Made by a program: the position numbers and the translations under genes. The notes under the pieces were generated by a model. It was not told where the DNA came from. It searched no databases and was given only the letters and a program-made list of their open reading frames with translations. From Bacillus sp. USDA818B3_A (GTDB lineage Bacteria; Bacillota; Bacilli; Bacillales; Cytobacillaceae), in contig NZ_JAABNN010000001.1 of NCBI RefSeq assembly GCF_009928415.1, forward strand, positions 652,086 to 716,085: a stretch of 64,000 nucleotides of DNA. The letters are read 5' to 3'. Positions 9,313-16,978 of the stretch are shown here, piece by piece (position 1 is the stretch's first letter; every line of letters starts with the position of its first letter).

Positions 9313-9520
9313 TTATCCGTGGAAGTTACCCGTATTTTGATTGACCGTTACATAAGGATTATCTCCAGTATCAACTTCTTAAACCCAAACTTCCCAATTA
9401 GCATTGCCAATATTCTTGTAGCGACTTGGCGTAACGTGATAACCCTCATATAATTCTTTTTCAATAATATCCACCCAAGCACCTGTCGGACGGTTTATAG
9501 CCTTTTGGATGTATTGGAAC
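9313..9520 (-). pseudogene. Remnant with an in-frame stop
   Basis: The minus strand reads INRPTGAWVDIIEKELYEGY, then a short segment to NWEVWV, an in-frame TAA at 9379-9381, and continues EVDTGDNPYVTVNQNTGNFHG to a final TAA. The continuous protein-like text on both sides of the stop shows a gene tail broken by a nonsense change. Family unknown. Confidence 0.4.
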
Positions 9521-9588
9521 TTGAACTTGTGCCTTTGCTTACCGAAGAAGATGCGTTACAAAGTGCTAGAAAAGCAATTAAGAAATAA
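9508..9588 (+). pseudogene. Short plus-strand gene-tail remnant
   Basis: The plus strand reads LELELVPLLTEEDALQSARK to a TAA at 9586-9588, with no start. It abuts the minus-strand remnant, so 9.51 kb looks like a junction between unrelated fragments. Confidence 0.25.
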
Positions 9589-9674
9589 AATCAAATTGCA
9601 GAGGAATAATGAACTCTTCGTAGCGTAATAACATATATATGATATCGAAGCCCAAAAAACGGAGGTATTGCGCT

Positions 9675-9863
9675 ATGATGAATGAGTTGCTGGATGCGAA
9701 ATTGTCCTTATCACGAATTAAGTCGGAGGTCCTGAATTTAGCTGCGGAGCTGCTTGCGAATGAGTCTGCCGATAAGTCTTTCGCAATTAAACGACTGCTA
9801 GGGGTCGTGGAATTTATTGAGAATGGTGACGTTAATACTACAGATATCAAAATAACACCATGA
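9675..9863 (+). CDS. Small protein of unknown function (62 aa)
   Basis: ATG 9675 is preceded by GGAGG at a 9-nt distance; the upstream in-frame start at 9639 has no such site. The protein is helical and moderately acidic (LLDAKLSLSRIKSEVLNLAAELL) with no TM segment. Family not recognised. A stem-loop follows about 45 bp later. Confidence 0.55.
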   Translation: MMNELLDAKLSLSRIKSEVLNLAAELLANESADKSFAIKRLLGVVEFIENGDVNTTDIKITP

Positions 9864-9909
9864 TGTTGGCAAGTTGCTAGCAATTAGAATACAAGAAAAA
9901 CCATGCGAA

Positions 9910-9950
9910 AAATGACCGGGCCTGGGGGTCTGGTCATTTGTCTAATTTTT
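9910..9950 (+). terminator. Stem-loop, probable terminator
   Basis: Perfect eight-pair stem AAATGACC/GGTCATTT with a G/C-rich loop, followed by a T-rich stretch. It ends the 62-residue gene. Confidence 0.6.
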
Positions 9951-10241
9951 TCCGTATAATAATAATGTTTCTGAAGATAAATCCCGTATTCATCACGAAT
10001 ATATAACATTTAATAATCATTCTACTAAGTTCGAAGTATTCACATAATTTTACATATATAACAACCGTGTTAGAAAATTACAGATATATATCCCACCATT
10101 TAACAAAGTACTTCTTACACCTTTACGTTATGTTTTTCTAACAACAGTTGAATAAAAAATCCACCCTTTGTATAAAAACCTTTGTTGATTAATAAACCGA
10201 AAAAATATGTTCCTCTAAAAATTTGTAAAGCTCTTTAGAAT

Positions 10242-10373
10242 TTATCTTTCCTTAGTTTTATATTGAAGCAGTTTTAATATGACTTTGGTTTCTTTAATGG
10301 ACTCTAGTTGCTTGATTGTAAGATCACCTATTAGAAGTTGTACAGCTGCCTCTTTTACTCTCAGCCAAAAGAT
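10242..10373 (-). pseudogene. Possible C-terminal remnant in a non-coding gap
   Basis: Between 9950 and 10448 there is no gene. The only coding-like text is a minus-strand tail (VKEAAVQLLIGDLTIKQLES ... YKTKER) ending at TAA 10242, without a start. Family unknown; the rest of the gap shows nothing. Confidence 0.25.
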
Positions 10374-10447
10374 CTAAGTTCACATAAACCTGCCTCTTTT
10401 TTGTTGAAAATGTATAGCTTAAAATCCTATATCCTAAAACCCTAACA

Positions 10448-11731
10448 TCACCCCGATGAAGAATGGGATTTCATTCGGATTTCGTAGGAGCTGAAGACTT
10501 TTCCATATAAATAAGCAAAACTGAATTGTAAACCGGAGGCTATGTAAAAAGGCAAGGCCAGTGAACCCAATCCAAAAAGATAGCCGGTCAAATACGGTCC
10601 AATCGATATGGGCAGCCTTATTGAAAAGATATTGATGCTTGATGCGAAACCACGGCGCATGTCACGAGTCAAACTCACACTCAACGCTTGCTGTGCCCCT
10701 TGTGTACCTCTGTTTAAAGCCGTTCGTATGATATACAAGACAGAAACAAGTGCATAAGACGATAGTAAAGGCATCAAAATCAAAAGCAGACTTGCAATGA
10801 AACGAACCAGCACAATGGACCTTATTGTCCCGTGTTTACGGGATAATTTTGCTTGTAAGACAGAGGTAACACCTGTCGCAAAAAAAGTGACTGCCAATGT
10901 GCCTCCTATCTGTATACTGCTTACCCCGAATTTAGCCGAAAACCAATAAGACATCATCGGTCCCGTAAGCCCAATGGCAACCCCGTTAAGGATGTTAATG
11001 GCTGCCAGCTTTAAGACTGCAGAATTTTCTTCGCGCAGGATTCTCTTTTCCTGATTCCCTGACTCCTCTTTTATATATCCTGGTTGTTTATCAATTTTTC
11101 CTTCCTGAATGGTTAAAATGATTGACGCGGTCACAAAGGATAAAACGAAAATAAAGAAGAATATAGGGCGATAGGAAGAGTCTCCTGGAAAGTTATGATT
11201 CCATAAGGCCGTGATCCCCGCCAGCACTGCACCCGCGGCCATTCCGAAAAAGCTAAGAGCATTATTCAGACTATATACCTTTCCACGCTCTATTTTTGGG
11301 ACAAAGGCCGCCAGCCAAGCCTGCTCCGCCGGGGCACACGGGCTGGGAGAACCGGCGTCCGCCTTCCCAAAACCTGAAAGAGTGATTGCAATAAATAACA
11401 AAATAGTATTTGTAGATAATATCCCGATCAACGCACATCCGGCTGTTAATAGTTCAGAAAAAAGGATAAAGGGTTTTCTCCCCAGTCGATCGCTATAAAT
11501 ACCAATGACTGGGGCTAGTACTACACCAAGCAAACCTCCGGCAGCAAGCACACTTCCAATTGCCGCTGTGCTCCAACCCAGTGCAGCGAGGTATAGAGAC
11601 AAATCAACAACTAGCATGCCTTGTCCAATACTTCGAATGGTATTGACCAGCATAAGTTTTTTGGCCGCCGGATGAATTTGTCCGGCTCCGTCATCATCGT
11701 TCTTACCAAACACAAACTTCAACTTTATCAC
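10448..11731 (-). CDS. Major facilitator superfamily transporter
   Basis: 427 residues, 12 predicted TM helices in two halves of six with a charged central loop (about 205-235). The loop between TM2 and TM3 carries the MFS signature YSDRLGRKP. Such proteins are inner-membrane exporters or symporters; the drug-efflux-like layout is common but the substrate is not predictable. GTG start. It is divergent from the DUF1232 gene and separated from the pqq operon by that gene, so a role in PQQ export is only a possibility. Confidence 0.8.
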   Translation of the reverse strand: MIKLKFVFGKNDDDGAGQIHPAAKKLMLVNTIRSIGQGMLVVDLSLYLAALGWSTAAIGSVLAAGGLLGVVLAPVIGIYSDRLGRKPFILFSELLTAGCALIGILSTNTILLFIAITLSGFGKADAGSPSPCAPAEQAWLAAFVPKIERGKVYSLNNALSFFGMAAGAVLAGITALWNHNFPGDSSYRPIFFFIFVLSFVTASIILTIQEGKIDKQPGYIKEESGNQEKRILREENSAVLKLAAINILNGVAIGLTGPMMSYWFSAKFGVSSIQIGGTLAVTFFATGVTSVLQAKLSRKHGTIRSIVLVRFIASLLLILMPLLSSYALVSVLYIIRTALNRGTQGAQQALSVSLTRDMRRGFASSINIFSIRLPISIGPYLTGYLFGLGSLALPFYIASGLQFSFAYLYGKVFSSYEIRMKSHSSSG

Positions 11732-12020
11732 TTCTTTTCTATTTTTCTTACATCATTTTTAATAAATATGGGGGGATATTTGTAATCCGGGGGTTATTGT
11801 TACTCTACTTAAAAGAGTTCCAAATCATCCTATCATTTATTCATAGCCATAACACTTTACCTATAAAGGAAGCATCACAATGTCTTTAGAAAACAAAAAC
11901 ACAAATAGCGGATACAGCATAAGTTGTTTAAAATGGTGATGTTCGAAGCAAAATAATGCCAAAGGATCTGGACTGACCGATGAAAAAGAGGATAGTTTAT
12001 TAGAGAGGGAAGGAAATGAC

Positions 12021-12401
12021 ATGGTTAAGCAATTAAACAAATGGAAGGAATTCATCCAAAATCTTAAACATAGTATCTATATCGTGTATCTTGCATACCG
12101 TCATCCGAAAACACCATGGTATGCTAAAGCATTTTCATTATTGATTGTTGCCTATGCGTTAAGCCCTATAGACTTTATTCCAGATTTCATTCCAGTATTA
12201 GGTTATTTGGATGAAGTTATTCTGCTTCCCTTGGGGATATTAGGAGTGTTCACCCTGATACCGAATCAAGTATTGCAAGAGTGCAGAGTGATGGCCTCCC
12301 GAACACCTAAAATGCTGCAGAAAAATTGGGCAGCAGGTGTTGTCATTATCTTGGTTTGGATCAGTCTTGCGACCACGGTTCTTTTTAAATGGGTCATATA
12401 A
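12021..12401 (+). CDS. YkvA-type DUF1232 membrane protein
   Basis: 126 residues with the DUF1232 core AYALSPIDFIPDFIPVLGYL (about 48-68), preceded by the usual HPKTPWYAK segment. A hydrophobic stretch follows, and a C-terminal TM helix (about 105-124). GGGAAGGAAA precedes the ATG. Function of the family is unknown. The gene converges on pqqE and shares a bidirectional terminator with it. Confidence 0.85.
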   Translation: MVKQLNKWKEFIQNLKHSIYIVYLAYRHPKTPWYAKAFSLLIVAYALSPIDFIPDFIPVLGYLDEVILLPLGILGVFTLIPNQVLQECRVMASRTPKMLQKNWAAGVVIILVWISLATTVLFKWVI

Positions 12402-12440
12402 AAAGGTGCCAAAGGTTATGTATGCAGCCCTTTAGCACCA
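12400..12440 (-). terminator. Terminator of the pqq operon (bidirectional hairpin)
   Basis: Stem GGTGC..AAGG/CCTTT..GCACC between the convergent DUF1232 and pqqE genes. On the minus strand it is followed by TTTTT. Confidence 0.8.
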
Positions 12441-12465
12441 AAATTACAATCACAAATTTAGAGTT

Positions 12466-13611
12466 TTATGTTTTTTTTGATGTGGTTCTGTCTAGCTGAT
12501 ATCTCCGATAGATGACGGGTGATGACTTTATAGTGGTGTTGCTATTAGCGTCCTGTACAGCTTTTTCAATCAGATAATGTTTTGGCGCCCAGTGGCAGAC
12601 CGGATCCGTCGCATAAGCGTCCCCAGTTAAAGCAAAAGCCTGACAACGGCACCCACCTCCGTCTTGGTGTCTTAGTTCACACGAAACGCAGGGTTCTGGC
12701 ATCCATTCTTCACTGCGAAAATGGTTGAAAGACTCTGATTCATACCAAATATGCGTTAGTGATGAATCAAGTACATTTTCAAAGGAGAGACCCTCAATCA
12801 TCCCGGCTGTCGGGCAAGGAAGGACTGCCCCATTTGGTGCTACTGTTAGGCCAATCGTCCCCCATCCCCCCATACAAGGCTTAGGTGCCTGAGCATAATA
12901 ATCAGGAATAACCCAAATGATTTCGATTTTTTTCCCAATACGCGCTTTTGCGGCCTCATAGATTTCACGGGCACGCTCAATCTGAACACGGCTTGGCAAC
13001 AGCTGCTCCCGATTGAGCAAAGCCCAGTTATAATACTGAGTATTCGCCAGTTCCAGACGTTCAGCACCCACCTCCTCGGCGAGCTGGATAATCTCATCCA
13101 ATTTATCAATATTCATTCGGTGCAACACGACATTTAATGATAAATACAATCCAGCATTTTTTACCGCTTTGCAAGCTTCCCATTTCTTGACAAAAGCCTT
13201 ATAGCCGCCGATGCTGTCCGAAAGCTGCGCTTCGCCTGCCTGAAAGCTCACCTGCACATTTTCCAAGCCGGCATCACAGAGCCGGGCTGCCTTTTCAGAT
13301 GTTAATCCAATGCCGCTAGTTATGAGATTGGTATACATCTCTAATGTATTTGCATGGCGGATCAGAACTTCCAGGTCGTCCCCTCTCAAAAGTGGTTCTC
13401 CACCGGAAAAATGAACTTCAACTACTCCAAGATCAGCAGCCTCAGACAAAACACGGCACCACTCCCCGGTCGATATTTCCATTGCCTTTGATATCATTTC
13501 TAAGGGGTTCGAACAATATGGACAATGCATAGGACAGCGATGAGTTAACTCCGCGACCAAGGAATATGGAGGGGGAGCCCCCTTATTGTTCTTTGGTATC
13601 GACTGAACCAT
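12466..13611 (-). CDS. pqqE: PqqE, PqqA peptide cyclase (radical SAM)
   Basis: 381 residues. The radical SAM cluster motif is C26-P-M-H-C30-P-Y-C33 (CxxxCxxC), followed by the GGEPLLR SAM-binding loop. The C-terminal SPASM-type region has the Cys-rich signature PCMGGWG ... PCPTAG ... CVSCELRHQDGGGCRCQA for auxiliary Fe-S clusters. PqqE makes the Glu-Tyr carbon-carbon bond in PqqA bound to PqqD, the first committed step of PQQ synthesis in the cytosol. Its start overlaps the end of pqqD by 29 nt. Length and motifs match the family; all cluster cysteines are visible. Confidence 0.96.
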   Translation of the reverse strand: MVQSIPKNNKGAPPPYSLVAELTHRCPMHCPYCSNPLEMISKAMEISTGEWCRVLSEAADLGVVEVHFSGGEPLLRGDDLEVLIRHANTLEMYTNLITSGIGLTSEKAARLCDAGLENVQVSFQAGEAQLSDSIGGYKAFVKKWEACKAVKNAGLYLSLNVVLHRMNIDKLDEIIQLAEEVGAERLELANTQYYNWALLNREQLLPSRVQIERAREIYEAAKARIGKKIEIIWVIPDYYAQAPKPCMGGWGTIGLTVAPNGAVLPCPTAGMIEGLSFENVLDSSLTHIWYESESFNHFRSEEWMPEPCVSCELRHQDGGGCRCQAFALTGDAYATDPVCHWAPKHYLIEKAVQDANSNTTIKSSPVIYRRYQLDRTTSKKT

Positions 13612-13969
13612 GATTATGGATCACCACCCAACCCTGATCCTCCATCTCCCGGAGAAACTCAGAAATATCTGCCTTCATCGTTACCAAATCAGGCAGAACA
13701 CTTGTATCTGCTGTTTCTGTGTCTGCCTGCAGGGAAGCCCTTATTTTTTCAGTTATGGTGTTCACGGTTTGTCTTCCGTCACATAAAGTAAGAATAGATG
13801 CAGCCGTTTCGTTTAAGACCACGACCTTTTCCGGTAACAGAAGAAGGTTCTTTTCCCTCACCTTATCAAATTTTAATCGAGCCTTTGCTGCGAGTCTTGG
13901 AATACTGTCAGCTAAAATGGACTCCACCACCTTTCTTCTATTCTTCGGGAGTGATAAATCATCATTCAC
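13583..13969 (-). CDS. pqqD: PqqD, PqqA-binding chaperone
   Basis: The core IPRLAAKARLKFDKVREKNLLLLPEKVVVLNETAASIL..CDG matches PqqD, the small chaperone that hands PqqA to PqqE. The frame is longer than the usual 90 or so residues: about 25-30 extra residues precede the core and a C-terminal extension exists. The start is uncertain. GTG 13969, two bases after the pqqC stop, gives 128 residues; a frame start at 14014 would overlap pqqC; GTG codons near 13930 behind GAAAGG are another option. Confidence 0.9.
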   Translation of the reverse strand: MNDDLSLPKNRRKVVESILADSIPRLAAKARLKFDKVREKNLLLLPEKVVVLNETAASILTLCDGRQTVNTITEKIRASLQADTETADTSVLPDLVTMKADISEFLREMEDQGWVVIHNHGSVDTKEQ

Positions 13970-13971
13970 TC

Positions 13972-14721
13972 TTACAGGAGATATGCGTTTTCGATGGCAT
14001 CCAGCTGTGCCCACAAGACATCACACTTGAAACGCAGCGCAGCAACAGCCCGCCTTTGATCTTTTGGAGTTTGGCAATAGGTTAACACAAGTTTAAGGGC
14101 TGTATCGGCATCACGCGGCGCCTGTGAAAGGCGATTCTGAAAATATTCCAGTCCTGCCCGGTCAATCCATGGATAAAGCCGCTCAATGACCTTCATTCTT
14201 TTTGACATTAAATCAGGAGAAAACAATTCGGTTAGGGAGGAAGCTACAGCTTCTATCCATGGTTTTGTCCTCGCGAAGTTTACATAAGCATCCACGGCAA
14301 ATCGAACACCCGGAACGACTCTGACTTCCTGCGCTACTTCTTCCCGGGATAACCCCACAGCTTCACCAAGCCGAAGCCATGCTTCAATTCCACCTTCTTC
14401 CCCTTGCGTTCCGTCATGGTCAATGATTCGCCCAATCCATTCACGGCGCATATCCCTTGATGGCAGCCTAGAAAGAATAGCTGCATCTTTAATCGGAACA
14501 GATATTTGATAATAGTATCGGTTAGCCACCCAACCGCGGAACTGTTCTCTGCTTAATTTTCCTTCATGCATCGCTACATGAAATGGATGTTTGTCATGAT
14601 AAAAGGAACTCCCAACAGCTTTTAATTGCTCTGTGAATTCATCCCTCGTCCATAGTTCTTCCTCTGTTTCATTTAACACCTTTTCTAGGCTTGGGAAATC
14701 ACCTTGATCCAAAATGTTCAC
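13972..14721 (-). CDS. pqqC: PqqC, pyrroloquinoline-quinone synthase
   Basis: 249 residues, all-helical haem-oxygenase-like fold. Typical segments are visible: FHVAMHEGKLSREQFRGWVANRYYYQ, IKDAAILSR, the long helix with IIDHDGTQGEEGGIEAWLRL and FARTKPWIEAVASSLTELFSP. PqqC performs the last ring closure and eight-electron oxidation to PQQ without a metal. GTG start overlaps the pqqB stop as GTGA, indicating translational coupling. Length is normal (about 250). Confidence 0.97.
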   Translation of the reverse strand: MNILDQGDFPSLEKVLNETEEELWTRDEFTEQLKAVGSSFYHDKHPFHVAMHEGKLSREQFRGWVANRYYYQISVPIKDAAILSRLPSRDMRREWIGRIIDHDGTQGEEGGIEAWLRLGEAVGLSREEVAQEVRVVPGVRFAVDAYVNFARTKPWIEAVASSLTELFSPDLMSKRMKVIERLYPWIDRAGLEYFQNRLSQAPRDADTALKLVLTYCQTPKDQRRAVAALRFKCDVLWAQLDAIENAYLL

Positions 14722-15650
14722 ACCTCCACTTCCATACCGTCATAGGCAATCTCAATACCAAGCCGTTCCAATGTATGCCTTTCCATTGAGTCCTTCTTTA
14801 GAATCGGGTTGCTGTTGTTAATGTGAATCAGAATTTTCCTCTTGGCTGAGTATATGGCTAGCTTTTCAGCAAGGCCCGATGGACCGCTAATTGGTAAATG
14901 TCCCATACTTCTTGCATCGCGCTTGGTTGCACCCATCTCAACCAATTCAGTTTCTGACCAAAAGGTTCCGTCAACCATTAAGATATCCGCCTTCTGAAAG
15001 CAAGCTTCTATAGCTGGGGTGATCCTTTCTAAAGTAGGAAAGTAAGCAAGGCATTTGCCTGTACGCTCATTATGAAGAACTAGCCCGACCTCCCAAAAAT
15101 CTTCCGGGACATTCTCCTCCTTGTTTGACTGGGTATAAAGCGGCGGTTTTTTAGAAACGGGGACCGTCTCGATGAGGATAGTTCCTTCTTTTCCTATACC
15201 CGGAGGTCCTATCCGCTTGCGATTATCAGGGTGAAGAAACTGCCATTCCCATGAACAATAGTTTTTCAGTATGGGTAATACTGGGAAAAACGACTGCAAA
15301 CCCTTTCGTACAGTCTCGGTTCCATAGATGGTTAAACAAGAACCCTCTCGTAATGACAATAACCCAATCGTATGGTCGAACTCGGCATCGGTTAAAATAA
15401 CACCAGCCAGCGGAGTCTCTCTTATACCTGGACCCGGATGCAGGGCAGTAAACGATTCAATCTGTTTGTGAACATCCGGTCCCGCATTGATGAGATACCA
15501 ATCCTTTTCATTCGCACTTACAGCAAGCGATGATTGTAATAACGGCTGGTGCGAATCGTTTCCTTCGCGGACACTTTGGCAATTTGGACATGCACAGTTC
15601 CACTGCGGAAAGCCGCCACCGGCCGCTGCTCCTAAGACTCTAATTCGAAT
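14718..15650 (-). CDS. pqqB: PqqB, metallo-hydrolase-fold PQQ biosynthesis protein (non-AUG start)
   Basis: Homology runs far upstream of the first ordinary start (TTG 15359). The frame is open to 15656 and encodes the family N-terminus VLGAAAGGGFPQWNCACPNC (Zn-binding Cys cluster), then LINAGPDVHKQIE and ILTDAEFDHTIGLLSLREG. A TGA at 15657-15659 leaves only AGC CAA ATT CGA ATT AGA before VLG, with no ATG, GTG or TTG. The best start is ATT 15648-15650, about 10 nt behind AAAGGA, giving 311 residues (family about 305). It overlaps the end of the preceding 84-codon gene by 19 nt. PqqB acts as a hydroxylase in PQQ formation. Confidence 0.92.
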   Translation of the reverse strand: MRIRVLGAAAGGGFPQWNCACPNCQSVREGNDSHQPLLQSSLAVSANEKDWYLINAGPDVHKQIESFTALHPGPGIRETPLAGVILTDAEFDHTIGLLSLREGSCLTIYGTETVRKGLQSFFPVLPILKNYCSWEWQFLHPDNRKRIGPPGIGKEGTILIETVPVSKKPPLYTQSNKEENVPEDFWEVGLVLHNERTGKCLAYFPTLERITPAIEACFQKADILMVDGTFWSETELVEMGATKRDARSMGHLPISGPSGLAEKLAIYSAKRKILIHINNSNPILKKDSMERHTLERLGIEIAYDGMEVEV

Positions 15651-15886
15651 TTGGCTTCAGTCCTTTCACTGGAGACTTGAACACCTTCTTTGCCAATATC
15701 CCTGGGTTTACCTAATGCCCTTGCAACCTGCCACCCAATCGCCATATTCACTACAGCCATAAGGGGATACAAGAGATAGTCACCCACTGGTTCTGGGAGC
15801 AGGAGATCGACGGCCAGCCATCCTCCTGCTGTTGCACACCCAATAATCACGCCAATCATTGTTTTTAGGGAACGATTTATTTTCAT
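15632..15886 (-). CDS. Small two-TM membrane protein inside the pqq operon
   Basis: 84 residues, ATG behind GGAGG with 8-nt spacing. Two hydrophobic helices (about 9-28 and 37-57) are joined by a short PEPVGDY loop, with a charged C-terminal tail (about 58-84). It lies between pqqA and pqqB; its last 19 nt overlap the inferred pqqB start, so ribosomes leaving it could load pqqB. It is not one of the standard pqq genes. A role in membrane docking or export of the pathway is a guess from position only. Confidence 0.7.
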   Translation of the reverse strand: MKINRSLKTMIGVIIGCATAGGWLAVDLLLPEPVGDYLLYPLMAVVNMAIGWQVARALGKPRDIGKEGVQVSSERTEAKFELES

Positions 15887-15952
15887 ATGCCCTACCTCCG
15901 TTGATTTATTAAACTATTAAAAGCATGCGCAAGAGGCAAGATGGCTGTACCG

Positions 15953-16024
15953 CTAGCCGATATAGGCATACATTGTCACCTCAGGAGATGTATTGATCAC
16001 TTTATACTCAGGCTTCACCCACAT
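15953..16024 (-). CDS. pqqA: PqqA, PQQ precursor peptide (23 aa)
   Basis: A 23-codon gene on the minus strand, ATG 16024 to TAG 15953, behind AAAGGGGG with 9-nt spacing. It starts MWVKPEY and contains the diagnostic EVTMY (E15-Y19), the ExxxY motif whose Glu and Tyr side chains become PQQ. Length and motif position match PqqA from other bacteria (22-24 residues). It is first in the operon, 66 bp before the two-TM protein. Confidence 0.95.
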   Translation of the reverse strand: MWVKPEYKVINTSPEVTMYAYIG

Positions 16025-16250
16025 GTTTAGATACCCCCTTTCATGAAACTCACAATGAAGATTCTCCCCTGCGTGGGAGTGTCTGATTTTCCCTTTCAAA
16101 ATAATCATATGTAGATAAATATCTCAAAATAACCAGAATTTTGACCTGAAGATGTCCTAATGTGGTATTGGATTTTGCAATATATTGCAAAAAGGGACAA
16201 GCTTGTTGCATCTGTCACTTCTTGCCTTTGTCTGTGACTGAATTGAAAAT
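16025..16250 (-). promoter_or_regulatory. pqq operon leader and promoter region
   Basis: The only sizeable stretch upstream of pqqA. It holds a small hairpin (CTCCC/GGGAG near 16067-16084) in the expected leader; I recognise no known riboswitch. The promoter must lie here or in the terminator-bounded interval to 16250. Confidence 0.4.
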
Positions 16251-16276
16251 AACCTGAGCTTATCATAGCTCAGGTT
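16251..16276 (-). terminator. Rho-independent terminator
   Basis: Perfect ten-pair stem AACCTGAGCT/AGCTCAGGTT, loop of six, followed on the minus strand by ATTTT. It ends the exported-protein gene and insulates the pqq operon. Confidence 0.75.
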
Positions 16277-16394
16277 AAAAGCATCCATTTATTCACAAAT
16301 TCTTCAATTGAAAGCGGTCATTATTACTTCAAAAGATTATCCCAACGCACGATTTAAGAATGATCCGGGATACCTTTAGCTTTTCAACATCTAC

Positions 16395-16859
16395 TCAGTA
16401 CTGACTACTCTTTAACATAAAATTAACTGTCCATTGCCCCGTTTGATTCAATATTCCATGTGTATGAAATGACAGCGCAGAATTATCGGTTCGGTAATGA
16501 TGCATCTGTGCTATTATCGTTCCTCTATACTCATTATTACTTATCTTCTTAAACGATTCTGATTCCTCACGGACTAACGTATTCCCAATCCAAATATACG
16601 GGTTTACAATCAAACTTTTAGTATTCGAACTAACTTGAATATTTGAATTTGAGGTTATCGTATAATGCAGCTGAATGTCTTGGCCGTGGTTTATGATCGA
16701 ATAGTCATTGATGGTTAACCTGATTCCGTTATCCTCGGATGAACCTAAGCCTTTACTTGATTGAGCATTAGTCAAAGTTGGGCAGGCAAATCCAAAGACT
16801 AAAGAAATACATAAGGCAGGACCAATAAATCGCACGGTATAATTCAGTAATTTCCTCAT
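16395..16859 (-). CDS. Exported protein of unknown function
   Basis: 154 residues from ATG 16859 (AAGGATGG upstream); a longer frame to 16904 lacks a site. Signal peptide with basic start MRKLLNYTVR, hydrophobic core and probable cleavage after TNAQ. The mature part is beta-rich (IRLTINDYSIINHGQDIQLHY, YRGTIIAQMHHY), like a single immunoglobulin-like domain. The family is not recognised. It lies between the quinoprotein and pqq genes on the same strand, each with its own terminator, so a shared role is only suggested. Confidence 0.6.
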   Translation of the reverse strand: MRKLLNYTVRFIGPALCISLVFGFACPTLTNAQSSKGLGSSEDNGIRLTINDYSIINHGQDIQLHYTITSNSNIQVSSNTKSLIVNPYIWIGNTLVREESESFKKISNNEYRGTIIAQMHHYRTDNSALSFHTHGILNQTGQWTVNFMLKSSQY

Positions 16860-16927
16860 TTTACCACCATCCTTATTTTTCATGAATGTCTGATGTTTCA
16901 CCAAGCTATATTCATCCTCTTGAGAAA

Positions 16928-16963
16928 CAATCTGAGTCCTTTAAAAGAATCAGACTCAGATTG
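16928..16963 (-). terminator. Terminator of the quinoprotein gene
   Basis: Perfect eleven-pair stem CAATCTGAGTC/GACTCAGATTG, 16 bp after the quinoprotein stop. The T-tract is weak (TTTCTC). Confidence 0.7.
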
Positions 16964-16978
16964 CTTCTAGGGTAAAAA

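Noticed and set aside
10448-11731. MFS carrier as a PQQ exporter
   Set aside because: It is separated from the pqq operon by an oppositely oriented gene and a terminator; proximity alone does not support that role.
13719-14085. Overlapping plus-strand ORFs over pqqD/pqqC
   Set aside because: Shadows of the pqq genes; no ribosome sites, no recognisable domains.
15632-15650. Programmed frameshift fusing the 84-codon protein to PqqB
   Set aside because: No clear slippery heptamer at the overlap, and PqqB elsewhere has no membrane domain; coupled re-initiation at ATT explains the layout more simply.
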